A DNA stretch of 64,000 nt from Methanobacterium sp. (GCA_018263005.1 JADFDH010000001.1:1-64000), one strand, 5' to 3'; positions 35,872 to 45,835 are shown, counted from the stretch's first letter. Notes: generated from the sequence alone by a model not told the origin. Numbers and translations are program-made.

Positions 35872-38064
35872 GTGAGTAGACGTACTAAAATGATTAATAA
35901 AATTAAGGAGCTGATGTACGACCCCAAACACATCAGAAACATAGGTATAGTGGCCCATATAGACCATGGGAAAACCACATTATCAGATAACCTGCTGGCT
36001 GGTGCGGGTATGATATCAGCCGAACTAGCAGGAGATCAACTCTATCTGGACTTCGATGAACAGGAACAGGCAAGAGGTATAACCATAGATGCTGCTAACG
36101 TATCCATGGTACATAAATACAAAGACCATGAATATCTGATAAACCTTATAGATACTCCAGGACACGTGGACTTCGGTGGAGATGTAACCCGTGCAATGAG
36201 AGCAGTGGATGGATCAGTAGTAGTGGTATGTGCAGTTGAAGGGATCATGCCACAGACTGAAACAGTACTCAGACAGTCACTTAAAGAAAATGTAAGGCCT
36301 GTACTATTTATAAACAAAGTAGACCGTCTCTTAAACGAACTCAAACTTGATGCAGATGAACTTCAACAAAGATTCATTAAAATCATTGCCAATGCTAATA
36401 AACTGATAAAAAATATGGCCCCTAAAGAGTTTGAGAAAGAATGGTTGGCTCGAGTAGAAGATGGGAGTGTAGCATTTGGTTCTGCTTATCATAACTGGGC
36501 AATAAACGTCCCTATCATGCAGAAGACAGGAATAACCTTCAAAGATATTTATGACTACTGTAAAGCTGATAATCAAAAAGAATTAGCTCAAAAAGTGCCT
36601 TTAGCTGATGTTTTGCTGGGAATGGTTGTAGAACACCTGCCCAGCCCAGATCAAGCACAAAGATACAGGGTCCCTAACATCTGGTCCGGTGATATAGAAT
36701 CAGAAGAAGGACAAGGAATGATCAATACCAGTCCTGATTCACCCCTAGCAGTGATGGTAACCAACGTAAGCATCGACAAGCACGCCGGTGAAATAGCAAC
36801 CGGAAGAGTATACGGAGGAACCATAGAAAAGGGAAGTGAGATCTACTTCGTAGGATCCATGGGCAAAGCCAGAACCCAGCAGGTAGGTGTATACTTCGGC
36901 CCAGAACGAGTCAACACTGATAAAGTACCTGCAGGAAATATAGTAGCCATTACAGGGGCTAGAAACGCAGTGGCTGGGGAAACAATAACCAGTTACGGGA
37001 ACAAGATCAGCCCATTTGAAAGCATTGAACACATTTCCGAACCAGTGGTAACCGTGGCTGTAGAAGCTAAAAACACTAAAGACCTGCCTAAGCTCATAGA
37101 AGTTTTAAGACAGGTAGGTAAAGAAGACCCCACAGTGCGAGTGGAGATCAACGAGGAAACTGGAGAACACCTCATATCGGGTATGGGCGAACTCCACCTG
37201 GAGATCATAGCCTATCGTATCAATGAGAAAGGGGTTGAAATCGAGACATCCGAACCAATAGTGGTTTACAGAGAAACCATAGCCGGAACAGCAGGACCAG
37301 TGGAAGGAAAATCACCTAACAAACACAACAGATTCTACATTGAAATCGAACCACTAGAAGATTCAGTATTCAAAGCCATCCAGGAAGGAGATATTAAAGA
37401 AGGACGGGTTAAAGGCAAAGAACTAGTACCAAAATTCCAAGAAGTTGGTCTTTCCAAAGAAGAAGCCCGTAAAGTATGGGATATTAATAAAAGATCCCTA
37501 TTCATCAACATGACCCGTGGTATCCAATACTTAGATGAGATAAAAGAACTATTAATGGATGGATTTGAAAGCACATTAGATGACGGACCCATAGCCCGAG
37601 AGAAAGTAATGGGTATAAAAGTCCTCCTGAAAGATGCTAAAATCCACGAAGACGCTGTTCACCGTGGCCCAGCACAAGTATTACCGGCAATTAGAAAAGC
37701 AGTATACGGTGCCATTATGATGGCAAATCCCACCTTACTGGAACCCATGCAAAAAGTATTTATCAACGTACCTCAAGATTATATGGGTGCTGCAACCAGG
37801 GAGATACAGAACAGAAGAGGTCAAATCATAGATATGTCCCAAGAAGGAGATATGGCCACTGTACAATCCAAAGTCCCCGTTGCAGAGATGTTCGGATTCG
37901 CCGGAGACATCAGATCAGCTGCTGAAGGCCGATGTTTATGGTCAACTGAAAGCGCAGGATTTGAAAGACTACCTAATGAACTTCAGAAAACCATAATAAG
38001 GGAAATTAGACAGAGGAAAGGTTTAAGTCCCGAGCCATATGGGCCGGATCATTACTTAGGATAG
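35872..38064 (+). CDS. fusA: elongation factor 2 (aEF-2)
   Basis: The translocase GTPase has G1 AHIDHGKTTLSD, G2 EQARGITIDAA, G3 DTPGHVDFGGDV and G4 NKVD. The domain IV tip IHEDAVHRGPAQVLPA holds the histidine modified to diphthamide. I start at the GTG at 35872, after AGGTGAT, giving 730 residues beginning MSRRTKMINKIKELM as in relatives; the GTG at 35863 lies within the ribosome site. It is followed by a 143-base gap before EF-1alpha. Confidence 0.96.
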   Translation: MSRRTKMINKIKELMYDPKHIRNIGIVAHIDHGKTTLSDNLLAGAGMISAELAGDQLYLDFDEQEQARGITIDAANVSMVHKYKDHEYLINLIDTPGHVDFGGDVTRAMRAVDGSVVVVCAVEGIMPQTETVLRQSLKENVRPVLFINKVDRLLNELKLDADELQQRFIKIIANANKLIKNMAPKEFEKEWLARVEDGSVAFGSAYHNWAINVPIMQKTGITFKDIYDYCKADNQKELAQKVPLADVLLGMVVEHLPSPDQAQRYRVPNIWSGDIESEEGQGMINTSPDSPLAVMVTNVSIDKHAGEIATGRVYGGTIEKGSEIYFVGSMGKARTQQVGVYFGPERVNTDKVPAGNIVAITGARNAVAGETITSYGNKISPFESIEHISEPVVTVAVEAKNTKDLPKLIEVLRQVGKEDPTVRVEINEETGEHLISGMGELHLEIIAYRINEKGVEIETSEPIVVYRETIAGTAGPVEGKSPNKHNRFYIEIEPLEDSVFKAIQEGDIKEGRVKGKELVPKFQEVGLSKEEARKVWDINKRSLFINMTRGIQYLDEIKELLMDGFESTLDDGPIAREKVMGIKVLLKDAKIHEDAVHRGPAQVLPAIRKAVYGAIMMANPTLLEPMQKVFINVPQDYMGAATREIQNRRGQIIDMSQEGDMATVQSKVPVAEMFGFAGDIRSAAEGRCLWSTESAGFERLPNELQKTIIREIRQRKGLSPEPYGPDHYLG

Positions 38065-38207
38065 ATGATTTTAATTTCTTTAAATCAATTATACTAAAAA
38101 ATTAACAAAAAGAGAAAAATTAAATAGATTAACCAAGAAATCAATTATGAATCAATGAATTCAATCTGCTAAAAATAATAGTGTAAATTTAAATGGAGGA
38201 ATATTAT

Positions 38208-39449
38208 ATGGCCAAAGCAAAAGAACATATGAACTTAGCGTTTATTGGACACGTAGACCATGGTAAATCCACACTTGTCGGACACTTACTCCTTCAATCC
38301 GGAGTTATAGCTGAACAACAGTTATCAAAAGGAGAAGACAAATTCAGATTTGTTATGGACAAGCTCCAAGAAGAAAGAGAAAGAGGGGTTACCATCGACC
38401 TTGCCCACGCAAGATTCGACACACCCAAATACGAGTTCACCATCGTGGACTGCCCAGGACACCGTGATTTCGTTAAAAATATGATCACCGGAGCATCCCA
38501 AGCAGACGCCGCAGTATTAGTGGTAGCTATAGATGACGGTGTAATGCCCCAAACAAAAGAACACGCTTTCCTAGCAAGAACACTGGGAATCAACCAGTTA
38601 ATCGTAGCCATTAACAAGATGGACCTGGTTAACTACAGTGAAGAAAAATACAATGCTCTGAAAGAAGACGTATCAAACCTGATAAAAACAGTAGCCTACA
38701 AGCCAGATGAAATAGACTTCATACCAATATCTGCCTTTGAAGGGGACAACATCACCAAAGCATCAGAAAACACCCCATGGTACAAAGGACCAGCACTTGT
38801 AGACTCACTTAACAAATTAAAAGCACCAGAAAAACCAACCAACCTACCACTACGAGTACCTGTACAGGATGTTTACTCCATCACTGGTGTGGGAACAGTA
38901 CCAGTAGGAAGAGTGGAAACTGGAGTTATGAAAAAAGGTGACAACGTAATATTTGAACCACCAGGCGCCAGCGGTGAGGTTAAATCAATTGAAATGCACC
39001 ATGAAATGCTTGATTCGGCAGAACCTGGTGATAACGTAGGTTTCAACGTGCGTGGTGTTGGTAAAAACGATATCAGAAGAGGAGATGTAGCTGGACACAC
39101 CGACAAACCACCAGCAGTAGCTAAAGAATTCACCGCTCAGATAGTGGTACTGCAGCACCCTGGTGTTATCACCGTAGGATACACCCCTGTATTCCACTGT
39201 CACACCGCTCAGGTCGCTTGTACCTTCCTGGAACTCCAGAAGAAGATGAACCCCGCAACCGGTGCAGTGGAAGAAGAGAACCCAGACTTCCTTAAGACTG
39301 GTAACGCTGCTATAGTTAAAGTGAAACCAACCAAACCAATGGTAATCGAGAAGATCAAAGAAATTCCGCACATGGGAAGATTCGCTATCCGTGATATGGG
39401 TCAGACCGTGGCAGCTGGAATGTGTATCGATCTCCTGCCAGCAAAGTAA
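38208..39449 (+). CDS. tuf: elongation factor 1-alpha
   Basis: This GTPase delivers aminoacyl-tRNA to the ribosome. The motifs are FIGHVDHGKST, DCPGHRDFVKNM and NKMDLVN. The ATG at 38208 is eight bases after GGAGGA and gives 413 residues; an in-frame ATG at 38193 lies inside the ribosome site and is rejected. The start MAKAKEHMNLAFIGHVD matches relatives. Confidence 0.96.
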   Translation: MAKAKEHMNLAFIGHVDHGKSTLVGHLLLQSGVIAEQQLSKGEDKFRFVMDKLQEERERGVTIDLAHARFDTPKYEFTIVDCPGHRDFVKNMITGASQADAAVLVVAIDDGVMPQTKEHAFLARTLGINQLIVAINKMDLVNYSEEKYNALKEDVSNLIKTVAYKPDEIDFIPISAFEGDNITKASENTPWYKGPALVDSLNKLKAPEKPTNLPLRVPVQDVYSITGVGTVPVGRVETGVMKKGDNVIFEPPGASGEVKSIEMHHEMLDSAEPGDNVGFNVRGVGKNDIRRGDVAGHTDKPPAVAKEFTAQIVVLQHPGVITVGYTPVFHCHTAQVACTFLELQKKMNPATGAVEEENPDFLKTGNAAIVKVKPTKPMVIEKIKEIPHMGRFAIRDMGQTVAAGMCIDLLPAK

Positions 39450-39468
39450 ACCAATGAATGATAAAACC

Positions 39469-39520
39469 GGAAGGTAATGGTGGAAGGGTTCAATTTCTAC
39501 CAGCTTCCTTTCATTTTTTT
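39469..39520 (+). promoter_or_regulatory. hairpin and T-tract leader immediately before rps10
   Basis: An interrupted stem forms from GGAAG (39469-39473) with CTTCC (39504-39508) and GGTGGAA (39479-39485) with TTCTACC (39495-39501, one G-T pair), followed by a run of seven T (39514-39520) that runs directly into the rps10 ribosome site (ATGGAGG). It could end tuf transcripts, attenuate rps10 or be a protein-binding leader. Confidence 0.5.
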
Positions 39521-39533
39521 ATGGAGGATCTAA

Positions 39534-39842
<309 letters not shown>

Positions 39843-39873
39843 ATAATTTTTTTTAAAATACTGTTTTTAAAAC

Positions 39874-39915
39874 GGGATAATATAATCCCACCCTTTCAAC
39901 CTTTAGAAGGTTGAA
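39874..39915 (+). terminator. tandem hairpins after rps10
   Basis: Two stems follow the stop: GGGAT/ATCCC (39874-39889) and TTCAACCTT, a three-base loop, AAGGTTGAA (39895-39915), the latter perfect over nine pairs. They likely form the 3' end of the str operon transcript, before the separate TATA box (TTATAAAAA at 39938-39946) of tRNA-Ser. Confidence 0.5.
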
Positions 39916-39974
39916 CAAATTACCATTTGTAACAGCCTTATAAAAAAAGGTTGATCAAAAAGTTAATCACCCAT

Positions 39975-40063
<89 letters not shown>

Positions 40064-40070
40064 TTTTAAC

Positions 40071-40330
40071 TTATTTTGCTTTTATTTTAAATTGCATGAC
40101 ATTATTAAAATCTTCAAATACATCATTGTCATGTATTTCAAAGATGCAAGGATTTGATTTCCCGACATTTTTGGTCTGCCGTATTTTTGCTTTTGTTTCT
40201 TCACTTATATCCATACTATAGAGATCTTCTATATACTTACCGGGAATGTATACTGTTGCTTGTATATAGCCTTTCCAGGCTGACATCCATACAATGGTTC
40301 TTCTTTTTTTCTGCACTTTACATAGAGTAT
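40071..40330 (-). pseudogene. truncated DUF3788-like gene remnant
   Basis: The reverse strand encodes 81 residues from a GTG at 40316 (KKRRTIVWMSAWKGY, then YIPGKYIEDLYSMDIS, ending QFKIKAK) that align with the C-terminal part of DUF3788-type proteins as I remember them; these are normally about 140 residues long. The matching frame continues a few codons upstream (DTLCKV), then meets a stop about 18 bases before the GTG, and further stops are found. The N-terminal half is missing. No ribosome site is seen. I call it a decayed fragment with moderate certainty. Confidence 0.5.
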
Positions 40331-40587
40331 CCTGGTTCTAAAGGTTTCTAATACCAGATGGCACTGTTTTTCAGGTTATTTCATATTTGAAAAAATCAGT
40401 TTGATCATCTCTAATGGATGATAAAGCTTCTTTTAAAAGATTAATTCTTCCAAAAAAGTTCTAAAAGATCCTTTTTAGAAACTGGAGAACAGAGGGGAAT
40501 TATTTAATGATCGTTGGGGCATAGTAAGTTGACAATTAAACCCTAAAAACCCATACGAAAATATTCTATTTTAACCTTTTATTTAAA

Positions 40588-41208
40588 TCAATTTCTTAAT
40601 TTCTCTTTTTCCCAGGCATCCTCTATTTCTGGGTTGTGTTTTAAAAAATTTTCTCTGGTGGAAGTATCTACTATATTGAGGGGACAGGCAAAATTTATAC
40701 AAATTCTACACATCTTATCACGCATTAGGTAAAAAACAAACGTGCTAAAAACGAAATATAGGATTATGAATACGTAATTTTGGGATAATATCATAAAAAT
40801 AACAGGATATATCCATATAATTAATATACTCAGAATAAAAACTATTTTTTCAGCAGATGACATGGTAACGGGACGATACTTCCATATTTTGGGCGAACCA
40901 TAATTAGCCCAGCATTTCAAGGTACTGGTTTCAGTTTCAGCGTAATGGGGACAATGGGAACACATAACTCGTATTTCAACCAAACCAAAGTATAATAAAA
41001 ACATAACTATCCATGGAATTATAGTAAGGGGATTGTAATAATATAGGGCAATCCCACCAAATATTATCACCAGAGAAACATTCATGATAAATTGTATCAG
41101 CTGATGTAGGTTAAAATGGCAGTTTAATTCATTATTAACATTACAACCAGCACAGGACGTTTCCTGGCAAGTTTCTAATGGTTTTTCTGGATCTAAAAAG
41201 AATTTCAA
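40588..41208 (-). CDS. cysteine-rich membrane protein of unknown function
   Basis: This 206-residue protein has about four or five membrane segments and three cytoplasm-facing cysteine groups: CQETSCAGC near residue 14, CSHCPHY near residue 83 and CRICINFACP near residue 170. The spacings suit metal or Fe-S binding and recall membrane electron-transfer or ferredoxin-like loops, but I do not recognise a named family. The TTG start has AAGGAGA nine bases upstream. It follows another membrane protein gene on the same strand. Confidence 0.65.
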   Translation of the reverse strand: MKFFLDPEKPLETCQETSCAGCNVNNELNCHFNLHQLIQFIMNVSLVIIFGGIALYYYNPLTIIPWIVMFLLYFGLVEIRVMCSHCPHYAETETSTLKCWANYGSPKIWKYRPVTMSSAEKIVFILSILIIWIYPVIFMILSQNYVFIILYFVFSTFVFYLMRDKMCRICINFACPLNIVDTSTRENFLKHNPEIEDAWEKEKLRN

Positions 41209-41283
41209 AGCAAAAATCTCCTTAAGTACATTATGATATTAATTATTCATCATTAATTCCATATATCTTGAAATAATCTACCT

Positions 41284-41859
41284 TCACTCTTTTTTAGCTT
41301 TCCCTGACCTTCTTAATCCAAAGTATATCAGGATCACACATATTATAAGGCCTAAACTTGCCGGGGCTATGATAGATGTTCCGGACTCTCCCCCAAAGAT
41401 CACGCTCCAAATAACTTTAACCACTGCTATTAAAACGATAACAGATATTCCAATGAGCAAGTTCCGTTTCCAAAAAGCAGCTCCTAATATTATAAAGGAA
41501 ATAGGCACCAGTAAGGTCATCAGTATTTTAGCAAAACTCCAGTCACTGGTTAAATAATCCAATTCCATCTGGAGGAACTGTGCTGCTTCAGGGCTTATCG
41601 TCTCTGGTTTAGGGAACCAGAACATACTGGTTGCCAATAGAAAGATGGTAATTGATATACCAGCCCAGCTTCGTTTATAAGCGAAATAACAGAAAGGAAT
41701 CAAGAATAACGGCCTAATATACCAGCTTAAAAAATTTTGATGTCGAGTGAATGCCCAGCTTAGAAATTCTTGATTGGTCAGAGCCAGAATAAGGGCCATT
41801 GTTAAAAGCCCGAAAACCAGGGCTAGGGGTTTATCATATTTCCTAATATCTAAATTCAT
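41284..41859 (-). CDS. hypothetical membrane protein
   Basis: This 191-residue protein has about six hydrophobic segments and an unusual density of aromatic residues in the first half (FLSWYIRPLFLIPFCYFAYK). The end is basic (GLRRSGKAKKE). No family is recognised. GGAGG precedes the ATG. It lies 75 bases upstream of the cysteine-rich membrane protein and could be co-transcribed. Confidence 0.6.
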   Translation of the reverse strand: MNLDIRKYDKPLALVFGLLTMALILALTNQEFLSWAFTRHQNFLSWYIRPLFLIPFCYFAYKRSWAGISITIFLLATSMFWFPKPETISPEAAQFLQMELDYLTSDWSFAKILMTLLVPISFIILGAAFWKRNLLIGISVIVLIAVVKVIWSVIFGGESGTSIIAPASLGLIICVILIYFGLRRSGKAKKE

Positions 41860-41967
41860 TTAAAACCTCCATTTTTGTTTCTCCTCTTATTTAGTCCAAT
41901 TTTTGGCCCCATGTATATCTGGGAATGATTAGGTCAATCCTAATATTCTAATTCACAATGATTATAC

Positions 41968-42552
41968 TCATTTTTTATGAGAGATTTTATTCAGGTAATA
42001 TTTAGAATATATTGCTCCTAGAGGATTATGGGCAAGTACTCTGTCTTTTACAACTAGGGTGGTTACCGGTGCCTGGGAATGTTCTGTAAATACTATGTCA
42101 TGACCTATACAAAGACCTATTATAATGTTTAGATCAGTATTTTCCCGGTTAAGATATGATGCTTGACCAATAGGATTACACATGGCCTCATAACGGTTAT
42201 CATCTATTTTATCTAGCTCAAACTCGGTTTTATCAATACCACAGATCTTACAACAGGTTGAGTATACCTTAAAATGTTCTTTGAAGATGGAAAATATCTC
42301 TTTAGATTCGTTTTCTAAGCCAAAGCAGAATGCCAAGCCTATTTTTTTATAATTCATACTTTCGGAAAATAGAATTATCTCCTCTATTCGGGTTTTTTTC
42401 ATGTAATATTCTGCTTCTATATGGGCTGCTGTTTTGATTATGGAAATTTCATGCTCATTGTAAATGTTTTTTATTTCATCTCTATTTTTAAGGCAATCTT
42501 TTCCATTGTAACATTCTTTTTCGGTGCATAGAGCACAATTCAATACAATCAT
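41968..42552 (-). CDS. DUF1847-type cysteine-rich protein
   Basis: The N-terminal cluster CALCTEKECYNGKDC and the mid-region CCKICGIDKTEFELD suggest a metal-binding protein of the DUF1847 type, seen in methanogens and clostridia. Later motifs are CNPIGQASYLN and LCIGHDIVFTEHSQAPVT, also typical. I place the start at the ATG at 42552, where homologues begin (194 residues), though its AGGGGG is very close; an ATG at 42594 would add 14 residues. The function is unknown. Confidence 0.72.
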   Translation of the reverse strand: MIVLNCALCTEKECYNGKDCLKNRDEIKNIYNEHEISIIKTAAHIEAEYYMKKTRIEEIILFSESMNYKKIGLAFCFGLENESKEIFSIFKEHFKVYSTCCKICGIDKTEFELDKIDDNRYEAMCNPIGQASYLNRENTDLNIIIGLCIGHDIVFTEHSQAPVTTLVVKDRVLAHNPLGAIYSKYYLNKISHKK

Positions 42553-42632
42553 CCCCCTTTTTGTATTAATTCTATGTTTAAATCTATAATTCAACTAATA
42601 TGGTTTTAAATCCAATCATAATGATGAGTAAT

Positions 42633-43184
42633 CTATTCATTTTCAAATATCTGCATATAGAAATATTCTCCTACTTTAACCAGGGATGCAGGTTTCATTT
42701 TTATTAATTTTTCCATTTCCCCGGGAGAAACTCTCATGTTCATAGGGGGACCAATAGGTGTTTCTCTTTTTTCAATTTCAACCATAGCTAATCTTCCATT
42801 TGGTTTTAATATTCTTTCAACTTCTTTCCCGAAATCGTCTATCTTTTGAGAGGAAAAAATATGAAATACGGTTGAAAGATATATGAGGTCTATTGAAGAT
42901 TCTTCTAGTTCTGTTCCGGTGGTTATGTCAGCTAATATTGGTGAAATGTTGGTTCCTTCGGTTTCTTTCTTAAGATGTTTTATTGCTTCTTTGGACTGAT
43001 CTAAAGCATAAATTTTTCCGGATTTATTTATTTTGGAGAATTCTTTGGCCATATAACCATCACCACAACCTACATCGAGGATGGTTTCTCCTGGTAATAT
43101 GTTAAGTTCACTGAGAATAATTTCTTTATTTAGTAATATTTCCGTTGAATTTCCTTTATGGTGTCCCTTATGACTATTTTTCAT
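42633..43184 (-). CDS. class I SAM-dependent methyltransferase
   Basis: This 183-residue Rossmann-fold methyltransferase has motif I at about residues 37-45 (ILDVGCGDGYMAKEF), motif II ALDQSKEA and motif IV-like IDLIYLSTVFHI. The N-terminus is His/Lys-rich (NSHKGHHKGN). The fold fits the Methyltransf_11/25 type; the acceptor is unknown. It is on the same strand as the following methyltransferase-type genes but separated by about 66 bases. Confidence 0.82.
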   Translation of the reverse strand: MKNSHKGHHKGNSTEILLNKEIILSELNILPGETILDVGCGDGYMAKEFSKINKSGKIYALDQSKEAIKHLKKETEGTNISPILADITTGTELEESSIDLIYLSTVFHIFSSQKIDDFGKEVERILKPNGRLAMVEIEKRETPIGPPMNMRVSPGEMEKLIKMKPASLVKVGEYFYMQIFENE

Positions 43185-43250
43185 TTCTAATTCTCCTAAT
43201 TTTATTATATAATATTTTTTTGGCCTTTTTGGTTTTGGTAATTTAAAATT

Positions 43251-43748
43251 TTATAATCTACTACGCCGGTATAATCTAATAATGCCTATTATGAAATTGG
43301 TTCTGGGCACTTCCTTCATGTATTCTTCATATTCTTCACCAAATTTCTCCACTTCATACTTATCAGCCCAAACAATATCGATATATAATAATGGGATTAC
43401 AATCAGGCTCATGGCTGTAATTAGCCAGCTTTGCGATATTAGGACTAATGCCAAGCTTAGTAATATACCGGCGGTGTACTGGGGATGGCGGACAATGGAG
43501 TAGATGTTAGATTTAACCAAGATTATGGTATTAACATAGCTCTTCCCTTTCTCCACCCTTCCCTCTTTTTTAAGAACAATTATGGGTAAGAATCCAAAAA
43601 TGACAGAAATTGCCCAGATAACCCATCCTAAATACATTACAGGATCAAGACCTGCTTCATTATAAACCCCTAATATAATAACCAGCACGAATTGGATTAC
43701 TATTAAGGGGCTCCATATGCAGCACAGGATGTATTCTTTCCATTCCAT
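43251..43748 (-). CDS. ICMT-like membrane methyltransferase
   Basis: The 165-residue protein has four or five membrane segments and the C-terminal SAM-binding signature of the isoprenylcysteine carboxyl methyltransferase superfamily: IYSIVRHPQYTAGIL at about 87-101 and KFGEEYEEYMKEVPR near 145-159. Archaea are not known to have prenylated CaaX proteins, so the substrate is more likely a lipid or another small molecule. It is 15 bases downstream of the LCM-type methyltransferase gene, same strand, so they are probably co-expressed. Confidence 0.75.
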   Translation of the reverse strand: MEWKEYILCCIWSPLIVIQFVLVIILGVYNEAGLDPVMYLGWVIWAISVIFGFLPIIVLKKEGRVEKGKSYVNTIILVKSNIYSIVRHPQYTAGILLSLALVLISQSWLITAMSLIVIPLLYIDIVWADKYEVEKFGEEYEEYMKEVPRTNFIIGIIRLYRRSRL

Positions 43749-43762
43749 ATCTTATCAACTAG

Positions 43763-44656
43763 TTATTTTTTTATTGCGTGTATAATACAGTGAGTACCAT
43801 TAACTTTGGCATTAATATCTCCCTTTTCGTCTTGGAAGAATTCTTTTTCTAGATCTTTTGAGTTCATAGTCCTAATCAGTCGTAAATTTCTATTATCTAA
43901 AAATGATTCAATTTTTCCTTCTTCTATTCCAAAAGACCAGGGTTCATTTTCCCTTTTTAATCTATCTAAAGCTTCAGATTCCCCATAATAAAGGTTTTCT
44001 TCTTTTATAACTGATGAATAGACATAATCAAAAATTACTTCACTACCATCCGCTGCAAATTGATTTATTATATTAAAAGTATTGTCAACAGCGTCAGAAT
44101 TTAAATACATTGTTAATCCTTCCAATATGAATAAAGATTTTTTATTCTTTCTAAATCCAGATTCTAAGAGCTTATCTATAACAGATTCTTTATTAAAATT
44201 AATGGAAACAAAAATTATATTCGGATGTATTTTCACTCCCCTTTTTTTGAACTGATTTATTTTAGCTTCTTGAGTTACTGGTGCATCCAACTCAAATATC
44301 TTTGTTTTTTTGTTTGAATAAGCAAATCTAACTCCCCTTGAATCAAAACCAGCTCCAAAAATCAATATTTGATCAAATTCATCATATATTGCTTTTTGAA
44401 AAACCGAGTCAATGAATTTTGTTCGTGCAATTACGTATTCATACATACCGGGTGGAAAAAACATCTTTATAAAAAAATTTCTTAAAAGCCTAATTTTGAT
44501 CACTGGAATGAAAAATTTTGGAACTAATACGGGCGCTATATAGTCATTGCTTTTATATAGGGGGGTTTTTTCATAAAACGAAGCAGATCTAATCATACAA
44601 GTGAATTCAGCTGTTCTTGAGATTTTTTCTTCAATTCTTTGTTCATTTTTTTCCAT
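43763..44656 (-). CDS. SAM-dependent methyltransferase of the leucine carboxyl methyltransferase superfamily
   Basis: The 297-residue protein has the LCM/Ppm1 plan: RTAEFTCMIRSASFYEK near the start, FDQILIFGAGFDSRGVRF as motif I, KIFELDAPVTQEAK as motif II and LFILEGLTMYL as motif III. I place the start at the ATG at 44656, preceded by AGGGA; the ATG at 44683 has no ribosome site. Members in bacteria methylate polyketides or other small carboxylates. It is 15 bases upstream of the ICMT-like gene. Confidence 0.82.
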   Translation of the reverse strand: MEKNEQRIEEKISRTAEFTCMIRSASFYEKTPLYKSNDYIAPVLVPKFFIPVIKIRLLRNFFIKMFFPPGMYEYVIARTKFIDSVFQKAIYDEFDQILIFGAGFDSRGVRFAYSNKKTKIFELDAPVTQEAKINQFKKRGVKIHPNIIFVSINFNKESVIDKLLESGFRKNKKSLFILEGLTMYLNSDAVDNTFNIINQFAADGSEVIFDYVYSSVIKEENLYYGESEALDRLKRENEPWSFGIEEGKIESFLDNRNLRLIRTMNSKDLEKEFFQDEKGDINAKVNGTHCIIHAIKK

Positions 44657-44786
44657 AATAATCCCTAAACAGGCTTTAATCATCTATTCTAATAATTATC
44701 TATTTATTTTAATTTAAATTTTAGCTAGTTATTGGTATGGGTTTTAAAAATAAGTGATATAAAGACTTTTTAGGAATATTTGATGG

Positions 44787-45101
44787 TTATTTTCTATCCT
44801 TCCATTTCCACCATTTTAACTTCTCTTGCTCGCGATCCTTCTCCTTGGTATTTGCATAATAAATCGCGCAACGGAACACGTAGAGTAAACATTTATCCTG
44901 GGTTTGGCCTTTAAATTGGTTGGATAGGTGGTATAGTTCTTCAGGATTTTTACTGATTAAGTCTTCAACCTTATTAATACCAATATTCTTAAGATCTTGA
45001 GCTATGGAGGGACCTACCCCCGGAATTTTTGTCAGATTATCTCGATTTTTCATTAAAAAATCCCTATGCTTTTTTACATCAAATGAATGATATTGAATCA
45101 A
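44787..45101 (-). CDS. helix-hairpin-helix protein (Cdd1 / pathogenicity-locus family)
   Basis: This 104-residue protein has the helix-hairpin-helix KIPGVGPSIAQDLKNIGIN and the C-terminal helix with KCLLYVFRCAIYYAN of the Cdd1 family. These small proteins are widespread and have no known specific role, but the hairpin suggests nucleic-acid contact. The gene lies 22 bases after an ICMT-like gene on the same strand. Confidence 0.72.
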   Translation of the reverse strand: MIQYHSFDVKKHRDFLMKNRDNLTKIPGVGPSIAQDLKNIGINKVEDLISKNPEELYHLSNQFKGQTQDKCLLYVFRCAIYYANTKEKDREQEKLKWWKWKDRK

Positions 45102-45123
45102 TGAAATGAAATTATAGATTTTT

Positions 45124-45834
45124 TTACCAAATTCCAGGAAATAGCTTATATTTTACTTTATGGGTGTAATCTATATACCCTTCTAATTCTTTCTTTAGAG
45201 TTTCATCTTCTAAATAGGTTCTTATAAAGGTTAAAGCAACTGCAATTAATGCAGGTATTAATCCATAATATGAACCGAGAACTAATGGTGTGACAATGGT
45301 ATAAAGAAACCCTCCTAAATATCCGGGATGTCTAACTAATTTATATGGGCCATCTTTACAGACTGTTTGATCCCTGTCCTTTTGGACTCGGACCACTGAT
45401 GAAAAGAATTTATTTACTTTTTTTGCCCATAATATGATTATCTGTCCAATTATATACAATATAATTCCCATAATTATGGCGATGAAAGGAATTGGTGGTT
45501 CCCAATAAAAACGCCCTCCATCTAATGAGGAAATTATTAGAATTGCCAGATACACTGGTAAAGAAACTGTGAAAAATATTTTATCCCATTTTTTCATTCC
45601 TTCGTCGGGTTTTAATCTTTCCCGTATAAGTTCAGCAGGTAATATGAAAAAGGATAATAGAAGAAATATAATGTTCAAGCCATTATATGTCCATCCTTGC
45701 CAATAATCTATCCTACCAGCTGCAATAAAGGTTATGGCAATTATAATAACCATGTATAGAATGGATCTAAGGAGTATTTTCGCTCCTATTTCCCTTATTT
45801 TACTTTTTTGATTATTCATTTGAGTAATCTTCAA
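45124..45834 (-). CDS. ICMT-like membrane methyltransferase (intact member of a duplicated pair)
   Basis: This 236-residue protein has about six membrane segments and the ICMT-superfamily C-terminal domain: GPYKLVRHPGYLGGFL at about 161-176 and EGYIDYTHKVKYKLFPGIW at the end. It is the intact copy of a gene whose N-terminal part occurs again, decayed, at about 48840-49015, where many bases match (for example the block AAAAAGGATAATAGAAGAA). The acceptor substrate is unknown. Confidence 0.78.
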   Translation of the reverse strand: MKITQMNNQKSKIREIGAKILLRSILYMVIIIAITFIAAGRIDYWQGWTYNGLNIIFLLLSFFILPAELIRERLKPDEGMKKWDKIFFTVSLPVYLAILIISSLDGGRFYWEPPIPFIAIIMGIILYIIGQIIILWAKKVNKFFSSVVRVQKDRDQTVCKDGPYKLVRHPGYLGGFLYTIVTPLVLGSYYGLIPALIAVALTFIRTYLEDETLKKELEGYIDYTHKVKYKLFPGIW

Positions 45835-45835
45835 A

